In this document: positions 31,559 to 41,542 of the stretch, piece after piece | Position numbering within the stretch: the first letter of the stretch is position 1 | How the letters are laid out: each line of letters opens with the position of its first letter | Notes under the pieces: generated by a model | What the model saw: only the letters and a program-made list of their open reading frames with translations | Databases searched by the model: none | Told to the model about the DNA's origin: nothing | Assembly (NCBI GenBank): GCA_050943215.1 | Contig: JBMNOU010000007.1 | Span: forward strand, 1 to 48,171 | Length of the DNA stretch: 48,171 nt | Source: JBMNOU01 sp050943215 | GTDB taxonomy: Bacteria; Bacillota; Clostridia; Christensenellales; SZUA-584 | Reading direction: 5' to 3' | Made by a program: the position numbers and the translations under genes

Positions 31559-33484
31559 TCACTGTTTGAGTTTTTCACGATATTTCATAATTTTGCGTAC
31601 CGTCTTAGCTTCTGTTTCAGACGGTATCGGACTGTTGTGAACCATGCGATGGCAGGGTACACAGAGCCATGCCAGATTGGGAACTTTGTTGATTCTCTCG
31701 ATTGGAAGCCTGTTATTAACGTGGTGACAATGTTTTGGAACCGTTTCAGAAAAAGGTCTGCCACAGCATTTGCACTTGCCCTTATCCCGGTTGTAAGCGT
31801 ACTCGCGATTCATGTAGTACTCAAAATTCGCTTTCCACATTTTCCCCTTGGCGTAACAGGCCAGCGCGATATCTTCCGGCGTATTGATAGAGGGGCGATC
31901 GCACGGCAGAGGCTTATGCTTCGTGCGGTAATATATATACCGCCTGCGTCCATCTACCGTATACGGGGTCGTTTTTTGGTCGAATGGCTTACTCTCATAT
32001 CGGCTGTGCGTGATGAAAGCATAGGTAATACCAAACCATTTGCCCTCAATCTTTATTGCAAAGGTCTTGCTGTCATACCCCTCGTGCCGCTGCGGAAGAT
32101 TGCAGAGCGTTTTTAACGGAACCTGCATTTGGTTGTATCTGTCTGGAAACATCTTTTTCCAAACGGCCAGTGCCGTATTGTTCACCCTGCGGTCTATTGC
32201 GTGGTAGGCATGTGAGCAGATGGATGGTTGCAGATATTGCGCCAGCCCCATGATGATGGAATTAACATACTGTATTTGCGCGGCCTGCGTGTTGGGCTGT
32301 GAAAATAGTCCGACTCGCCGTACCTGTTCCGAAAGATTCCGAATCTTCTTCGTCAGTCGTTCCATGTCCGGGAATGGCTTGCCCACCAAATGCTCAGACC
32401 ACGTCGCGGGGTCAGGCGTTCTGCGTTTCCTCTCTGCTTTTACGATGTAACCAAGAAAATGTATCCCCCCTTCGCGTAAGTCGGTTACATACGTCTTTTC
32501 CTGTGATAGCTCCAACTTCATCTTAGATTTGAAATACTTTGTCAGCTCACGCTTCATACGGAACGCTTCCTTTTCCGTAGAAGTCAGCACCACCCAATCG
32601 TCTGCATAACGGAAATTGTATTTCGGTGTGATGCCTGACCATTTCAGCCGCCTCGTATCGTTGCATTTATGTTTGCATTGGCGATACGGCTCCATATAGG
32701 TGCGCCCGACATACCAGTCAAAATCGTTAAAATACACATTCGATAACAAGGGAGAAAGAATCCCGCCCTGCGGTGTTCCCAACGCGGTTTTCTGGTACAA
32801 ATCACTTTCAACATATCCGGCTTTGAGCATCTGGCTAATGATTTTCAGTGCCCGTTTGTCATGGATACCGATGCTCCAGAGCTTTTTGAGCAGCAGTCGG
32901 TGATTGATGTTGTCAAAACAACCACGAATGTCTCCTTCTACCGCCCATACCGGTTGGTCGGGTGATTTGCACCCCGCGTTGATTACATTGATGATATCCC
33001 GGATTGCGTGCTTTTGTGCCCGATAGGGGCGAAAACCATAGCTATGCGGATAAAATCTCGCTTCGCAGATAGGTTCTAAAATCAGCCTGACGCACTCCTG
33101 TACGATTCTGTCCAAGACAGTGGGAATCCCCAATGGTCTTTTCTTGCCATTGCCCTTGTCGATATACACTCGCCGCGCGGGCTTTGGCCTGTAATTGCTA
33201 AAACTCGATTGAATCAGCGAAAGCAGTTCCTCTTTTGGCATTTGCAGATATCTGTCCATTTTCATCTGATCAACTCCGGCGGTTTTACTGCCTTTGTTGG
33301 ATTTGATGTTATGAACAGCGGTTACGATGGTTACTTCATTCGCCATCGCTTCCAACAGTCCGGTGAACGAAACGCCCTGTCCTGATTTCTCGTATAAGAG
33401 GTCCTGGCATTTCTTGAGGTCTGTTTCTGTGGAAAATCCCACGCTTAAATGCACAAGGTTCTCACCTCGCAGTTCGTCACCCAT
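31559..33484 (-). CDS. ltrA: Group II intron reverse transcriptase/maturase with HNH endonuclease
   Basis: 641 residues if started at ATG 33484; the upstream ribosome site is weak and a GTG at 33454 is an alternative. The RT domain (about 50-350) contains GDIRGCFDNI, QGGILSPLLSN and the catalytic FRYADDWVVL with YADD at 293-296. The maturase domain X follows (~370-480). The C-terminal HNH nuclease shows CKCCGRPF, HCHHVNNRLP and LAWLCVPCHRMVH. It makes the intron able to splice and to insert into unoccupied alleles by retrohoming. All key residues are present, so the intron looks mobile. Confidence 0.95.
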   Translation of the reverse strand: MGDELRGENLVHLSVGFSTETDLKKCQDLLYEKSGQGVSFTGLLEAMANEVTIVTAVHNIKSNKGSKTAGVDQMKMDRYLQMPKEELLSLIQSSFSNYRPKPARRVYIDKGNGKKRPLGIPTVLDRIVQECVRLILEPICEARFYPHSYGFRPYRAQKHAIRDIINVINAGCKSPDQPVWAVEGDIRGCFDNINHRLLLKKLWSIGIHDKRALKIISQMLKAGYVESDLYQKTALGTPQGGILSPLLSNVYFNDFDWYVGRTYMEPYRQCKHKCNDTRRLKWSGITPKYNFRYADDWVVLTSTEKEAFRMKRELTKYFKSKMKLELSQEKTYVTDLREGGIHFLGYIVKAERKRRTPDPATWSEHLVGKPFPDMERLTKKIRNLSEQVRRVGLFSQPNTQAAQIQYVNSIIMGLAQYLQPSICSHAYHAIDRRVNNTALAVWKKMFPDRYNQMQVPLKTLCNLPQRHEGYDSKTFAIKIEGKWFGITYAFITHSRYESKPFDQKTTPYTVDGRRRYIYYRTKHKPLPCDRPSINTPEDIALACYAKGKMWKANFEYYMNREYAYNRDKGKCKCCGRPFSETVPKHCHHVNNRLPIERINKVPNLAWLCVPCHRMVHNSPIPSETEAKTVRKIMKYREKLKQ

Positions 33485-34213
33485 CTTTCAGGGAGTAATT
33501 AGACTTCCATTTCGTGAAATTTGTAAATCAACCTGACTTGTGCCCTTCGCCGTGGAGCATTTCAGCCCCGTGTAGTTGGCGTTACCCAACCGCAGACTAC
33601 TATGGCACGGATGACTTCCTGTAACCTTCATCGTGCTGCGACACTCCAATTACAGGCTCTCAAACGTTCCCAAATCTTTATCCTTACGGTCATTCCTGAC
33701 CATTGAAGCCCTTAGGCCGCTACCTTACACCGGGAGAATCTAACCACGCTTTGAATCACAGTTGCCGCATGGCTCCAATAGATATTTCATTCCATCGGGC
33801 ATGTGCAGAAAAACCAACCACACACGCTTTCTCCAATTTTCATCCTTTCGAATGCCTTTTGCTCTTACGATGCTGCATAGCTTTCACTTACGGGTAGCCA
33901 TAGGCTTCGGAAGCCCGCACCATTATTATCCATGCCTTTCGGTTTAGGTTTTCAGGTTACGACTTCACCACGCTTTGTACCCCTCCCATTTACAGTTGGG
34001 CGACGCACAGTGGAGTATTAGCTCGCGTACCGCCTGCGGTTTGACAGACCGTTATGGGATTGCTCCTTTCCGGCGTTGATTCTGTACGGCAAGGGAATTT
34101 CACCCCTGAATTTGAGATTTGAGTTCTCTGCGATATTTTCTTATATTACAAGTGCTATCGCATGGTGCTTTTCACTCCGCTGTCAGCGGTAGCTTAGGCA
34201 CAACGTTTCGCAC

Positions 34214-37200
34214 AATTCTTATAGCTATGCGCCTCATCCACAAAAAGGTGGTCAACGCCCAACTCCTCGAACGTCACCAGATCGTCCTTGCGCGACTGGT
34301 CGTTGAGCTTATCTAGCTTGAGCTTAATGGCTTTCTTCGTTTTCTCAAGCTGCTTGACGGTAAACCGCTCCGCCTTGGCGGCTTTGGCGTCCGCGATGCC
34401 ATCCACGATCTCGTCAAGCTGCTCCTGCAGCACAGTCCTTTGCCGTTCGATTGACAGTGGTATCTTTTCAAGCTGGCTGTGGCCTATGATCACAGCGTCA
34501 TAATCGCCGGTGGCGATACGTCCGCAGAATTTCTTCCTATTACGCCTTTCAAAGTCCTTCTTCGTCGCCACCAATATGTTGGCCGAGGGGTAAAGTTGCA
34601 AAAACTCAGCCGACCACTGCTCCGTCAGGTGGTTCGGCACCACGAACAGGCTTTTTTGGCACAGTCCGAGGCGCTTTAACTCCATCGCTGCGGCGACCAT
34701 CTCAAATGTCTTGCCCGCGCCCACCACATGCCCCAGCAGCGTGTTGCCGCCGTAGAGAATGTGCGCGATGGCGTTGACCTGATGCGGACGCAGCGTAATC
34801 TCCGGGTTGATACCCGGAAAGGTCAGATGGCCTCCGTCATACTCACGGGGGCGGATGCTGTTGAACTTTTCGTTGTAGAGCCGGACGAGCCGCTCCCTTC
34901 GGCTGTGATCCTTCCATATCCATTCGCGGAACGCGTCCTTGATCTGCTGCTGCTTCTGCTGCGCGACCGTGGTTTCCTTCCGGTTGAGGACGCGGATTTC
35001 CTTGCCGTCTGCGTCGATCTTCTTATCGAAGATGCGCACATCCTTTAGGTTAAGCGTTTGTTCGATGATCTGATAGGCGTTGATGCGGTCGGTGCCATAG
35101 GTGGTATTGGCTAAAACACCATCGTAGTCGGCTTTTTTCCCCTCAATGCTCCATGATGCGGTGTAGGGGGAATAGTGGACTTTTATTCTGCTTTCAGCGT
35201 AATAGCCCGGCTTCAAAAATTCAAGCACAAATTGCTGAATATCCTCCTGCGGCAGCCATGTCGCGCCCAACCGCACGTCAATTTCACCGGCTGTCAGGTC
35301 CTGGGGCTGTATGGCCTCCAGCGCCGTGACATTCAGCTGTATTTTTTCCGCCTGATCAGGAGGCAGAATATTAATGAGCTCCCGCGCCTGCTTTAGTTTT
35401 TGGCGTACATTGCCGGACAGATATTCGTCCGCGGTGACAAGCGGGAACCGCTCCGTCTGGAAAAAGGCGCGTGGTACGTTCTCCGGCTCCAGCTTTCCGA
35501 AATCCCGAAAGATAACGCCCTTCAGGTCGGCTTCGATCTGTTCCTCGGAAAGCCCGGTCAGGCTCGCCATGTATGGGAGATCCACGCGGGCTTTTTCTGT
35601 GAGTGACACCGTAAGCGCCTCGCTGGCCGTATCCACCGAGGTCACGACGGTATGCTGCTTGATGGTGCGCCTGGTGAACATATCCGCCTTGCGCTCCAGC
35701 TCGCCGTTCTCGTCGATCACCTCCAGTGAACAGAGCAGACAATAGGAACTATCGTCCTCAAACGCCATTTTGTTGGCGCGGCTGTTCAGCAAACCGTATT
35801 TCTTCGTATAAGCGTCATACAGGATGTTCAGGTTTCGTTGTTCGCGGCGGATAGCATCGTCCGCATATCCCTCCAGCTGGTACTCGATGAGCCGCCGTGA
35901 GCAATCGCGCAGCTCGATCATGCCACGTATGCGGTTATCGGCAGTGACGGATACCTCGATCTTGTTCATGCGCGAATTCTCACGGTAGTATATCTGCCCG
36001 TCTGTCAGCGCAAAGCTGAAATTACGCACATTGGGGTCGGCGGGAATGGACTCCGTTTCGTTCTCCTCAAGCTCATCCTGTTCATATTCGGTGATCTTAG
36101 CGTGAATGTTTTCGATGGCAGCCCTCAACTGGTCAGCCAGATCAGCGCCCTCGAAAGGCTTGCAGGTGGTTTCGCTCCTGTTGCCGTACATCATATCGTC
36201 GAAGGCCATCGTCCCCAGCACCATATCGGGATTCTCCGCGAAGTAGCTGTTGACGGTTATCCCGTCTTCGGTTTGGGAAAGATGCACCCAATCCGGGTCT
36301 GTCTCTACGGGGCGGTCGCGCTTCTGCAAAAACAGAATGTCGCTCGTGACCTGCGTACCGGCGTTTGCGGTGAATGCGTTATTCGGCAGCCGGATCGCGC
36401 CGATGAGGTTCGCGCGCTGCGCGATGTATTTGCGTACGGCGGGGTTGCGTTTGTCCATCGTTCCCTTCGAGGTGATGAACGCGACGATGCCCCCCGGCCT
36501 GACCTTATCCAGCGTTTTGGCGAAAAAGTAGTCGTGGATGAGAAAGTGGTTCTTATCGTACCGCTTGTCCGCCACGCCGTAGGAACCGAACGGCACATTG
36601 CCGATAGCCAAATCGAAAAAGCTGTCCGGCAGGCTGGTTTCCTCAAAGCCCTGCACGGCGATGTTTGCGGACTGATATAGCTGTTGAGCGATACGTCCGG
36701 TGATGCTATCGAGCTCCACGCCGTACAGTCTGCTCCCCGACATGCTCTCCGGCACGAGCCCCAAAAAGTTGCCGATGCCGCAGGCGGGCTCCAGCACGTT
36801 GCCAGTCTTAAATCCCATGCTTTCAATCGCCTGATAGATGGCCTTGATGACGGTGGGCGACGTGTAGTGCGCATTCAGCGTGGAGCCGCGCGCCGATTCA
36901 TATTCATTCTCGGTTAAAAGCTGCTTCAACTCGGCATATTCATCGCTCCAACTTGAGTTGGCCTCGTCAAACGCCTGCGGGATGCCGCCCCAGCCGACAT
37001 ACCGGGAGAGGACTTCTTGTTCCTCGGCGGTGGCAAGACGGTTCTCCGCTTCGATAGCCTGCAGCATACGAATGGCCGCTACGTTGAAGCCGTACTTTGT
37101 CTTGGCTCCGCCATGCCCGAGATTGTCATCTGTGATACGAAAATCCAGCTTGGGCTGCTTGGGCTTTTCCGGCGTGAGGTCAATATAGACGCTCTTCAAC

Positions 37201-39509
37201 GCAACACCGTCCGCTCTTTCCCAAGCAGGCTGTAAAGACTCCGGCAGATCAACGTCCATCTCGACATACGATTTTTTGACTTCGCTGTCACCGTCTATCG
37301 TGACCGTATCGCCTTCGCGGGTGATGGAGACGGGTTTTCCGTGTTCCCGTACCCACTCAGGCGCTTCCGGCGAATCCGGCTCTATTGTTATTTTTTCGAC
37401 TGATTGCTGTGAAATTAGTTCTCGGACAGTATCTATGTGCTCGCTGCGGAATATGGGGAATCCGGTCGCTTCGGCAAAGGTGATGTCCCTCAGGCTGACG
37501 CTGTCGGACTCCCTGTTGATGCTGTCGATAGCGAAACGCCGTCCGTCGATGGTCAGCTCCGTGTCGGGCTGGATGTCATCTTCTTTCCCGGCAGGTTCGG
37601 CTTCCTCGATGGTGTTAGTCTCTGCGGCCCGAACGATAAGGCCGTCGTTGAGCGGGTTCTCCCGTATCCGGTGGTCGAACTCCCCGCGGGACATCTGTTT
37701 GGACAGCAGCGGGAATTTCTCATCGTTAAGCGTAACGGTTTCATCGTCGTATCCAAGCAGCGTGTATTCGCTTGCTCCGATGTGGACAGTATCGCCCAGC
37801 GCATACCGGTATTCGGCGTAATGGCGCGTATCCGCCATCCTTTCGGCAGCCTCGCGCAGCGTTTCGCGTGCATTCTGTTCCGACGCAAGCTGCGCAGCCC
37901 GCGCCGCCTGCCTTTCTTGATAGTCCGGGAGCTGGGCTTTTTCAGCATCAGAAAGGTAACGGTCCGCGGTGGTCAACTCACCGATGCGCTTCGCCACGCG
38001 GCTCCAAGTCAGCAGGATTTCCGCGTCGGGGTTCATGAGGGAGCCCTTTGTTATCTTAATACCTTTGCCGTCATGGTCTTCCCAGCTATGATCGACACCC
38101 TTTAGCGCATGGCTGCGCCCGCCAATGCCGTATTCGCGTTTAAGAAACGCCGCTCTGTCCTGCGGGGTATGCGGCTCTGTAAAGTACAGATAGATTCGGT
38201 ATTTACCGTCCGCGACGCCGCTGCCGCGCGTCAGCACCTCGTCGATCTCGGCTTGGGATATAAAAAAAGCAGAGGTTTTATCCGCCTCTGCCTGTTCAAT
38301 CGATTCAATTTGTTCTTCGGTTGTGGGGAATAGGGTTAGCTGTTGATGAGGTCGCGGAGTACCGCTTCCTCGGCCTGGAGCTTGATCATGTTCATCAGCC
38401 CCATCCATTTCATCGGGTCTCGGGCTTTTAGCACTTCCGTCACGCCCTGTTCCCGAGCCATCCGTACCGTCACTGCTTCCACCTGTTCCCGTGCTGTCTG
38501 GTCGATCTCCGCCAGATGGCTGTCCAGCTTCTCGGACAGCAGCAGCCCCGCGTATGTCCCTTTCCTGTGGTTCTTCAGAAACGTCTTCCTCAGCATCCCG
38601 TACTTCCCGATGGGGCGCGTCTCCGGCTCGCCCAGTGTCAGGTCGGGTATCAGGTAATCGCCCTGCCGCGTGTATGTGATCTCCATGCTCACCGCTCCTT
38701 TCGTTATCTTTGCCTCTATTGTCCTTTAATCGCTTTGCCTTTGCAAGTCTGTTGCGTTCCTGCCACTCAATGCCCCTGACAGTGCGTTCAATCTGGCGCA
38801 GCACCATCTCGGATATGTCGCTGGACGCGCCGCCCAGCTGCATGACCGTATCAAAGGTATTGAAGTTGAAAATGTCCCTGAACAAGTCCTTGGGAAGCGT
38901 TTCCGTGTCCAGCCCCAAACGGCTGAGCACCATGTAGGATATGCTGTCGGTCAACGCATCCTGTAACACCACTCCCACGTTCAGTTCATCCAGATCAGCT
39001 AAATAACTGCCATCCCGAACACCTAAAAGCTCGGTGAAGTAATCCGCCATGTTATCCTGAACAGCGTTTCGGATAATGTCCAGCAGTTGGCTTTCAAAGC
39101 CGATGACCGCTTCGTCTGTGTCCCCGAATTGATGGGAGAGTTCTTCAATCACCTGTTCCTGATGCGCTTTTTTCATATTCCACAGCCGGAACGGAACGCG
39201 ATCCAGACTGTGCGTATCCGACACATCAAAAACATACCGAAGCGTTGTTCTTCCCGTGTTGTTGTCCAGAAGCGCAATGCCCTTCGCGCCACGGTTCACC
39301 CAGCGGCGCACATGCTTGTTCCAAAGCTCTATGGAAGCGCAGGCGGTGGCGTCCGGACGCTGCGCATAGATAAGGAGTTGTTCTTCGAACGGATATTTAT
39401 ACAGTCGGGCGGAGGTTTTTAGAAAATCAGTCCACGTGTCCCGTTTATCCGTCACCTGCATTACCATTCGTTCCATGAGTTCAGATATTCGTTGCAGCTT
39501 GGTCGCCAA
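34214..39509 (-). CDS. Giant DNA methylase/helicase, 5' exon (N-terminal, methylase and helicase ATP-binding parts)
   Basis: First part of a protein of about 2,394 residues. The likely start is TTG at 39509, eight bases after AAAGGAGG; a GTG at 39518 is too close to it. Residues 1-270 are an N-terminal domain common to these ICE proteins. Residues ~274-391 form a Gly/Asp/Arg/Ser linker that overlaps a TnpV frame. Small associated domains follow, then an N6-methylase fold with VLEPACGIGNFLG (~905) and IGNVPFG (~970) in place of NPPF. Near 1595 comes helicase Walker A (GHVVGAGKTFEM), and the DEAH box (FVDEAHSYKN) lies near 1758 at the exon end. Without intron splicing translation stops seven codons later. 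The likely role is processing or protecting transferred DNA. Confidence 0.92.
38336..38686 (-). CDS. tnpV: TnpV-like protein encoded in another frame inside the methylase/helicase gene
   Basis: 116 residues from ATG at 38686, placed eight bases after a clear AAAGGAG, ending at TAA 38336-38338. The sequence fits the transposon-encoded TnpV family: ITYTRQGDYLIPDLTLGE, RPIGKYGMLRKTFLKNHRKG, YAGLLLSEKLDSHLAEIDQT, KARDPMKWMGLMNMI. It is on the same strand as the giant gene but in a different frame. It covers exactly the part where the giant protein is a low-complexity linker. The family match, full length and own ribosome site argue that it is translated. TnpV function is unknown; relatives lie near recombinases of Tn4451-like elements. 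Confidence 0.82.
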   Translation of the reverse strand: MEITYTRQGDYLIPDLTLGEPETRPIGKYGMLRKTFLKNHRKGTYAGLLLSEKLDSHLAEIDQTAREQVEAVTVRMAREQGVTEVLKARDPMKWMGLMNMIKLQAEEAVLRDLINS

Positions 39510-39523
39510 TGCGTTCACCTCCT

Positions 39524-39784
39524 TTATTTGAGCTTGTATTGATTGGACAGCCTGCCGCCGTCCTCTGAATACCGGGGAGCGATATCCGGCATGTCTAAAC
39601 GCTCCAGCCGGTGAAGGTTTTTTCTGGCCGCTGAGCGGGAGAGCCCAACGCTCTTTCCGAGCTTTCTTACCGATATAGCGATACCGCGCCCGTCCGACAC
39701 GTCCAGCAGATAGCAGTATATGAGCTTTGCGCCTGCGGGAACGGGCAGCCCGGCGGTGAGCTTGTATCTTGTCAGGTCGTTCAT
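39524..39784 (-). CDS. Small helix-turn-helix protein
   Basis: 86 residues from ATG at 39784 after GGAGGAGGAT. It contains a winged-helix-type helix-turn-helix: PAGAKLIYCYLLDVSDGRG, then SVRKLGKSVGLSRSAARKNL and HRLERLDMPDI. Such small proteins precede the methylase/helicase gene in Tn1549-like elements and probably regulate it or replication. The start of the giant gene lies 14 bp downstream, so the two are likely co-transcribed. An upstream open stretch in the same frame has no ribosome site. Confidence 0.85.
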   Translation of the reverse strand: MNDLTRYKLTAGLPVPAGAKLIYCYLLDVSDGRGIAISVRKLGKSVGLSRSAARKNLHRLERLDMPDIAPRYSEDGGRLSNQYKLK

Positions 39785-39794
39785 ATCCTCCTCC

Positions 39795-40274
39795 TTATCT
39801 TTCCGGCTGGTCTCTTTTCTTCTTTTGCGGCTGCGGTGTTCTATCGTCCTGCGCCCGAACACGTTCTTTTTCACTGTCATAGCAATAGATGTAGAAGTTG
39901 TAATCGCCCTGAAGGGGGAAGCAGCGGACGTAAAACCGGTACTGTCCCAATTTAGAATGAAATCCGTATACACCCTCCTGCCACGCTCCCTTGATTCTGG
40001 CCTCCTGATGTTCATAGCAGTATGCCGCCATGCTGCTGCGATCCTTCAGCAGTCCCTGCTCACGCAGGCCGTTGACGAACAGATCGAGCTTCTCCCTGAA
40101 ATCCTGCGTTTTCAGCTCGCTGACATGCTCCCACCATGTCGTCCAGAACTCGTTGCCGCTGCGCCCGAAGTCGCCACGCAAGTGGCCGATGCAGCCAAGC
40201 TCCTTGTCTCGTTCCTTGTTCGAATAAAATAAAAAGCTCTCATCAGGAGCCGCAGCGTTGATTTCATATGCCAT
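39795..40274 (-). CDS. Conserved hypothetical ICE protein
   Basis: 159 residues from ATG at 40274 after GAGGTGAC. Soluble and rich in aromatic residues (NEFWTTWWEHVSELKTQDFR, GVYGFHSKLGQYRFYVRCFP, GDYNFYIYCYDSEKERVRAQ), ending in a basic disordered tail. The N-terminus (DESFLFYSNKERDKELGCIG) resembles a recurrent domain of ICE proteins, but I cannot name it securely. It lies in a tight minus-strand operon (gaps of 4-10 bp) with the helix-turn-helix gene and the 201-residue gene. Confidence 0.75.
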   Translation of the reverse strand: MAYEINAAAPDESFLFYSNKERDKELGCIGHLRGDFGRSGNEFWTTWWEHVSELKTQDFREKLDLFVNGLREQGLLKDRSSMAAYCYEHQEARIKGAWQEGVYGFHSKLGQYRFYVRCFPLQGDYNFYIYCYDSEKERVRAQDDRTPQPQKKKRDQPER

Positions 40275-40278
40275 GCTG

Positions 40279-40884
40279 TCACCTCTGCCTTTCCGGCTCG
40301 CGCTGTTCTTTGCTGCGCCTCTTTTCGCACACCTGCTTCAGCTTCTCCGCCGCCCAATCGGGCAGGAATTCAGGCTTCAGCACGCCGAGGATGTCCTCGC
40401 GGTTCCAGCGAGCTTCCTTGCCCGAATAGAGGTTGACCGTGTAGACCGCCCGGCCCCGGGCGTTTCCGTGTGTGCCGAAACCGCCCGTCGCCAGAACGAG
40501 TTGCTTCGCGGCGTTTCGATATTCGGGCAAGAGACACTCCGGGCGAATGACCACAACCTTATTTTCAATGCTCTGGCTGTAGTCGTTCGACGTGCAATGC
40601 TCCTTCGTAAAGAGGGATATGGAGGTTTCCACACGTTCCGCCTTCACTACCTCGAGCTGCGTTTGCACGCGGGCAAGGAACTCGGTCATCATCTCAAAAT
40701 AGTCCGCGCTGCCGACAGCTTTCTCATACCGGTCAATGCCCAACGGATTATCCCATGTGCAATCGCACACCATGTACGGTGTTTCGGATTTCGTTTCATC
40801 CATTCCGAACAATATCTCTTTATTGCCTATATAAATGGCGTGCTTGATTTCATATCCATCCACAATACGATTCACAACATCCAT
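40279..40884 (-). CDS. Conserved hypothetical ICE protein
   Basis: 201 residues from ATG at 40884 after AAAGGAGTAAACTC. Alpha/beta composition with IVDGYEIKHAIYIGNKEILF, PYMVCDCTWDNPLGIDRYEK and LARVQTQLEVVKAERVETSI, then a C-terminal block VLKPEFLPDWAAEKLKQVCE with a very basic tail. The last block also occurs in ICE proteins that accompany ArdC/DUF3849-type genes. No catalytic residues can be assigned. It appears to be the first gene of the operon that leads into the giant methylase/helicase gene. Confidence 0.75.
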   Translation of the reverse strand: MDVVNRIVDGYEIKHAIYIGNKEILFGMDETKSETPYMVCDCTWDNPLGIDRYEKAVGSADYFEMMTEFLARVQTQLEVVKAERVETSISLFTKEHCTSNDYSQSIENKVVVIRPECLLPEYRNAAKQLVLATGGFGTHGNARGRAVYTVNLYSGKEARWNREDILGVLKPEFLPDWAAEKLKQVCEKRRSKEQREPERQR

Positions 40885-40909
40885 GAGTTTACTCCTTTCT
40901 GATCAGCAA

Positions 40910-40936
40910 AAAGGGACGGACATACGCCGCCCCTTT
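40910..40936 (-). terminator. Intrinsic terminator after the 28-residue peptide gene
   Basis: On the minus strand AAAGGGGCGG pairs with CCGTCCCTTT (10 bp with one wobble) around a 7-nt loop, followed by TT. It lies 11 bp beyond the peptide's stop and before the 40884 start, separating the two transcripts. Confidence 0.78.
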
Positions 40937-40947
40937 ACCGATTTTGG

Positions 40948-41034
40948 TCATTTCGATCTGCGCTTTTTGATCTGAAAATAAACCAGTGCTCCTACGATAA
41001 ACAGGCACAGCACCACAGTGATAATAATTTTCAT
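40948..41034 (-). CDS. 28-residue single-span membrane peptide
   Basis: ATG at 41034 lies seven bases after AAAGGAGG, one of the best ribosome sites in the window, and the frame ends with TGA at 40948. The product starts MKIIITVVLCLFIVGALVYF and ends QIKKRRSK: one hydrophobic helix of about 18 residues with a basic cytoplasmic tail. An intrinsic terminator follows directly. It lies 13 bp after the prepilin peptidase gene and is probably the last gene of the pilus-related operon. Peptides of this build often regulate or stabilise membrane complexes, but no function can be assigned. Confidence 0.7.
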   Translation of the reverse strand: MKIIITVVLCLFIVGALVYFQIKKRRSK

Positions 41035-41047
41035 TTTACTTCCTCCT

Positions 41048-41506
41048 TTATAATTGTAATAAGGCATACAGGTATCCGATCGCTACCGCACTGCCTGCGC
41101 CCAGAGCCAACACAGGTGCGAAGGGGATCGCACTCTTGAACGTTTTTGTTTTCATCCATGAACGTACCATGAGGCCAATAAGGGCAGGGATCATAAGGGC
41201 GAAGGCAATGAGCGTGTTCAGCACGCCGAGATACAGGCAAACACCCATGACGAGCTTGACATCTCCGGCTCCCATCTGGCCTCTTAGCCAGGTTATAAAG
41301 AAAGGTACGGCCATCGCCATGCCTGCCGGATATGTCCACCATGTATTTCCGGCTGCTGTCATGAGCGTCATATGCGCCAACCCCAGGAATAGCAGCAGGA
41401 TAACGGACACATTGGAGACGGTGCGTGTTTTCCAATCTGTACGGGCGCACCATACAAGAAGGGCAATAAAAAAAGCATCCGTTAGGATGCAGAGAACATA
41501 AATCAT
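41048..41506 (-). CDS. A24-family prepilin peptidase
   Basis: 152 residues from ATG at 41506. A polytopic protein with the two catalytic aspartates of the family: Asp24 (ARTDWKTRTVSN) and Asp82 in the GxGD motif (RGQMGAGDVKLVMG). It is a short form lacking the N-terminal methylase domain, as in TadV/CpaA peptidases of Tad/Flp pili. It would cut leader peptides of pilins such as those encoded at 45294-46183. A LUD protein and a small membrane protein now separate it from them. Both aspartates are present, so it should be active. Confidence 0.92.
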   Translation of the reverse strand: MIYVLCILTDAFFIALLVWCARTDWKTRTVSNVSVILLLFLGLAHMTLMTAAGNTWWTYPAGMAMAVPFFITWLRGQMGAGDVKLVMGVCLYLGVLNTLIAFALMIPALIGLMVRSWMKTKTFKSAIPFAPVLALGAGSAVAIGYLYALLQL

Positions 41507-41542
41507 AAAAATACCTCATAGATAAATTAGAATTTTACGAGT

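Larger units (their letters stand above)
31399..34213 (-). mobile_element. Group II intron inside the helicase gene
   Basis: About 2,815 bp. The 5' end reads GTGCG (from 34213 on the minus strand), the group II consensus. The 3' end is in a TATCACTAT stretch at about 31399; an end three bases earlier is also possible and would add one Leu. Domain V is recognisable at 31448-31481, and a domain VI-like hairpin with a bulged A follows. The open frame for the maturase occupies domain IV. Removal rejoins the host gene in frame (total 7,185 bases, divisible by three). It lies one codon after the DEAH-S-Y-K-N motif and has the same orientation as the host gene, as splicing requires. Confidence 0.92.

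Noticed and set aside
31457..32116. Plus-strand open frame of 219 codons within the intron
   Set aside because: Antisense to the HNH/maturase coding region; composition is not protein-like and there is no ribosome site.
31399..34213. Interruption of the helicase gene considered as an intein or as a simple RT insertion
   Set aside because: The inserted frame is separate, has RT and HNH motifs, GTGCG at the 5' end and a domain V hairpin; the host frame is not continuous through it. A group II intron fits best.
40258..40902. Plus-strand open frame of 214 codons
   Set aside because: Antisense to two well-supported minus-strand ICE genes with good ribosome sites; no independent support.
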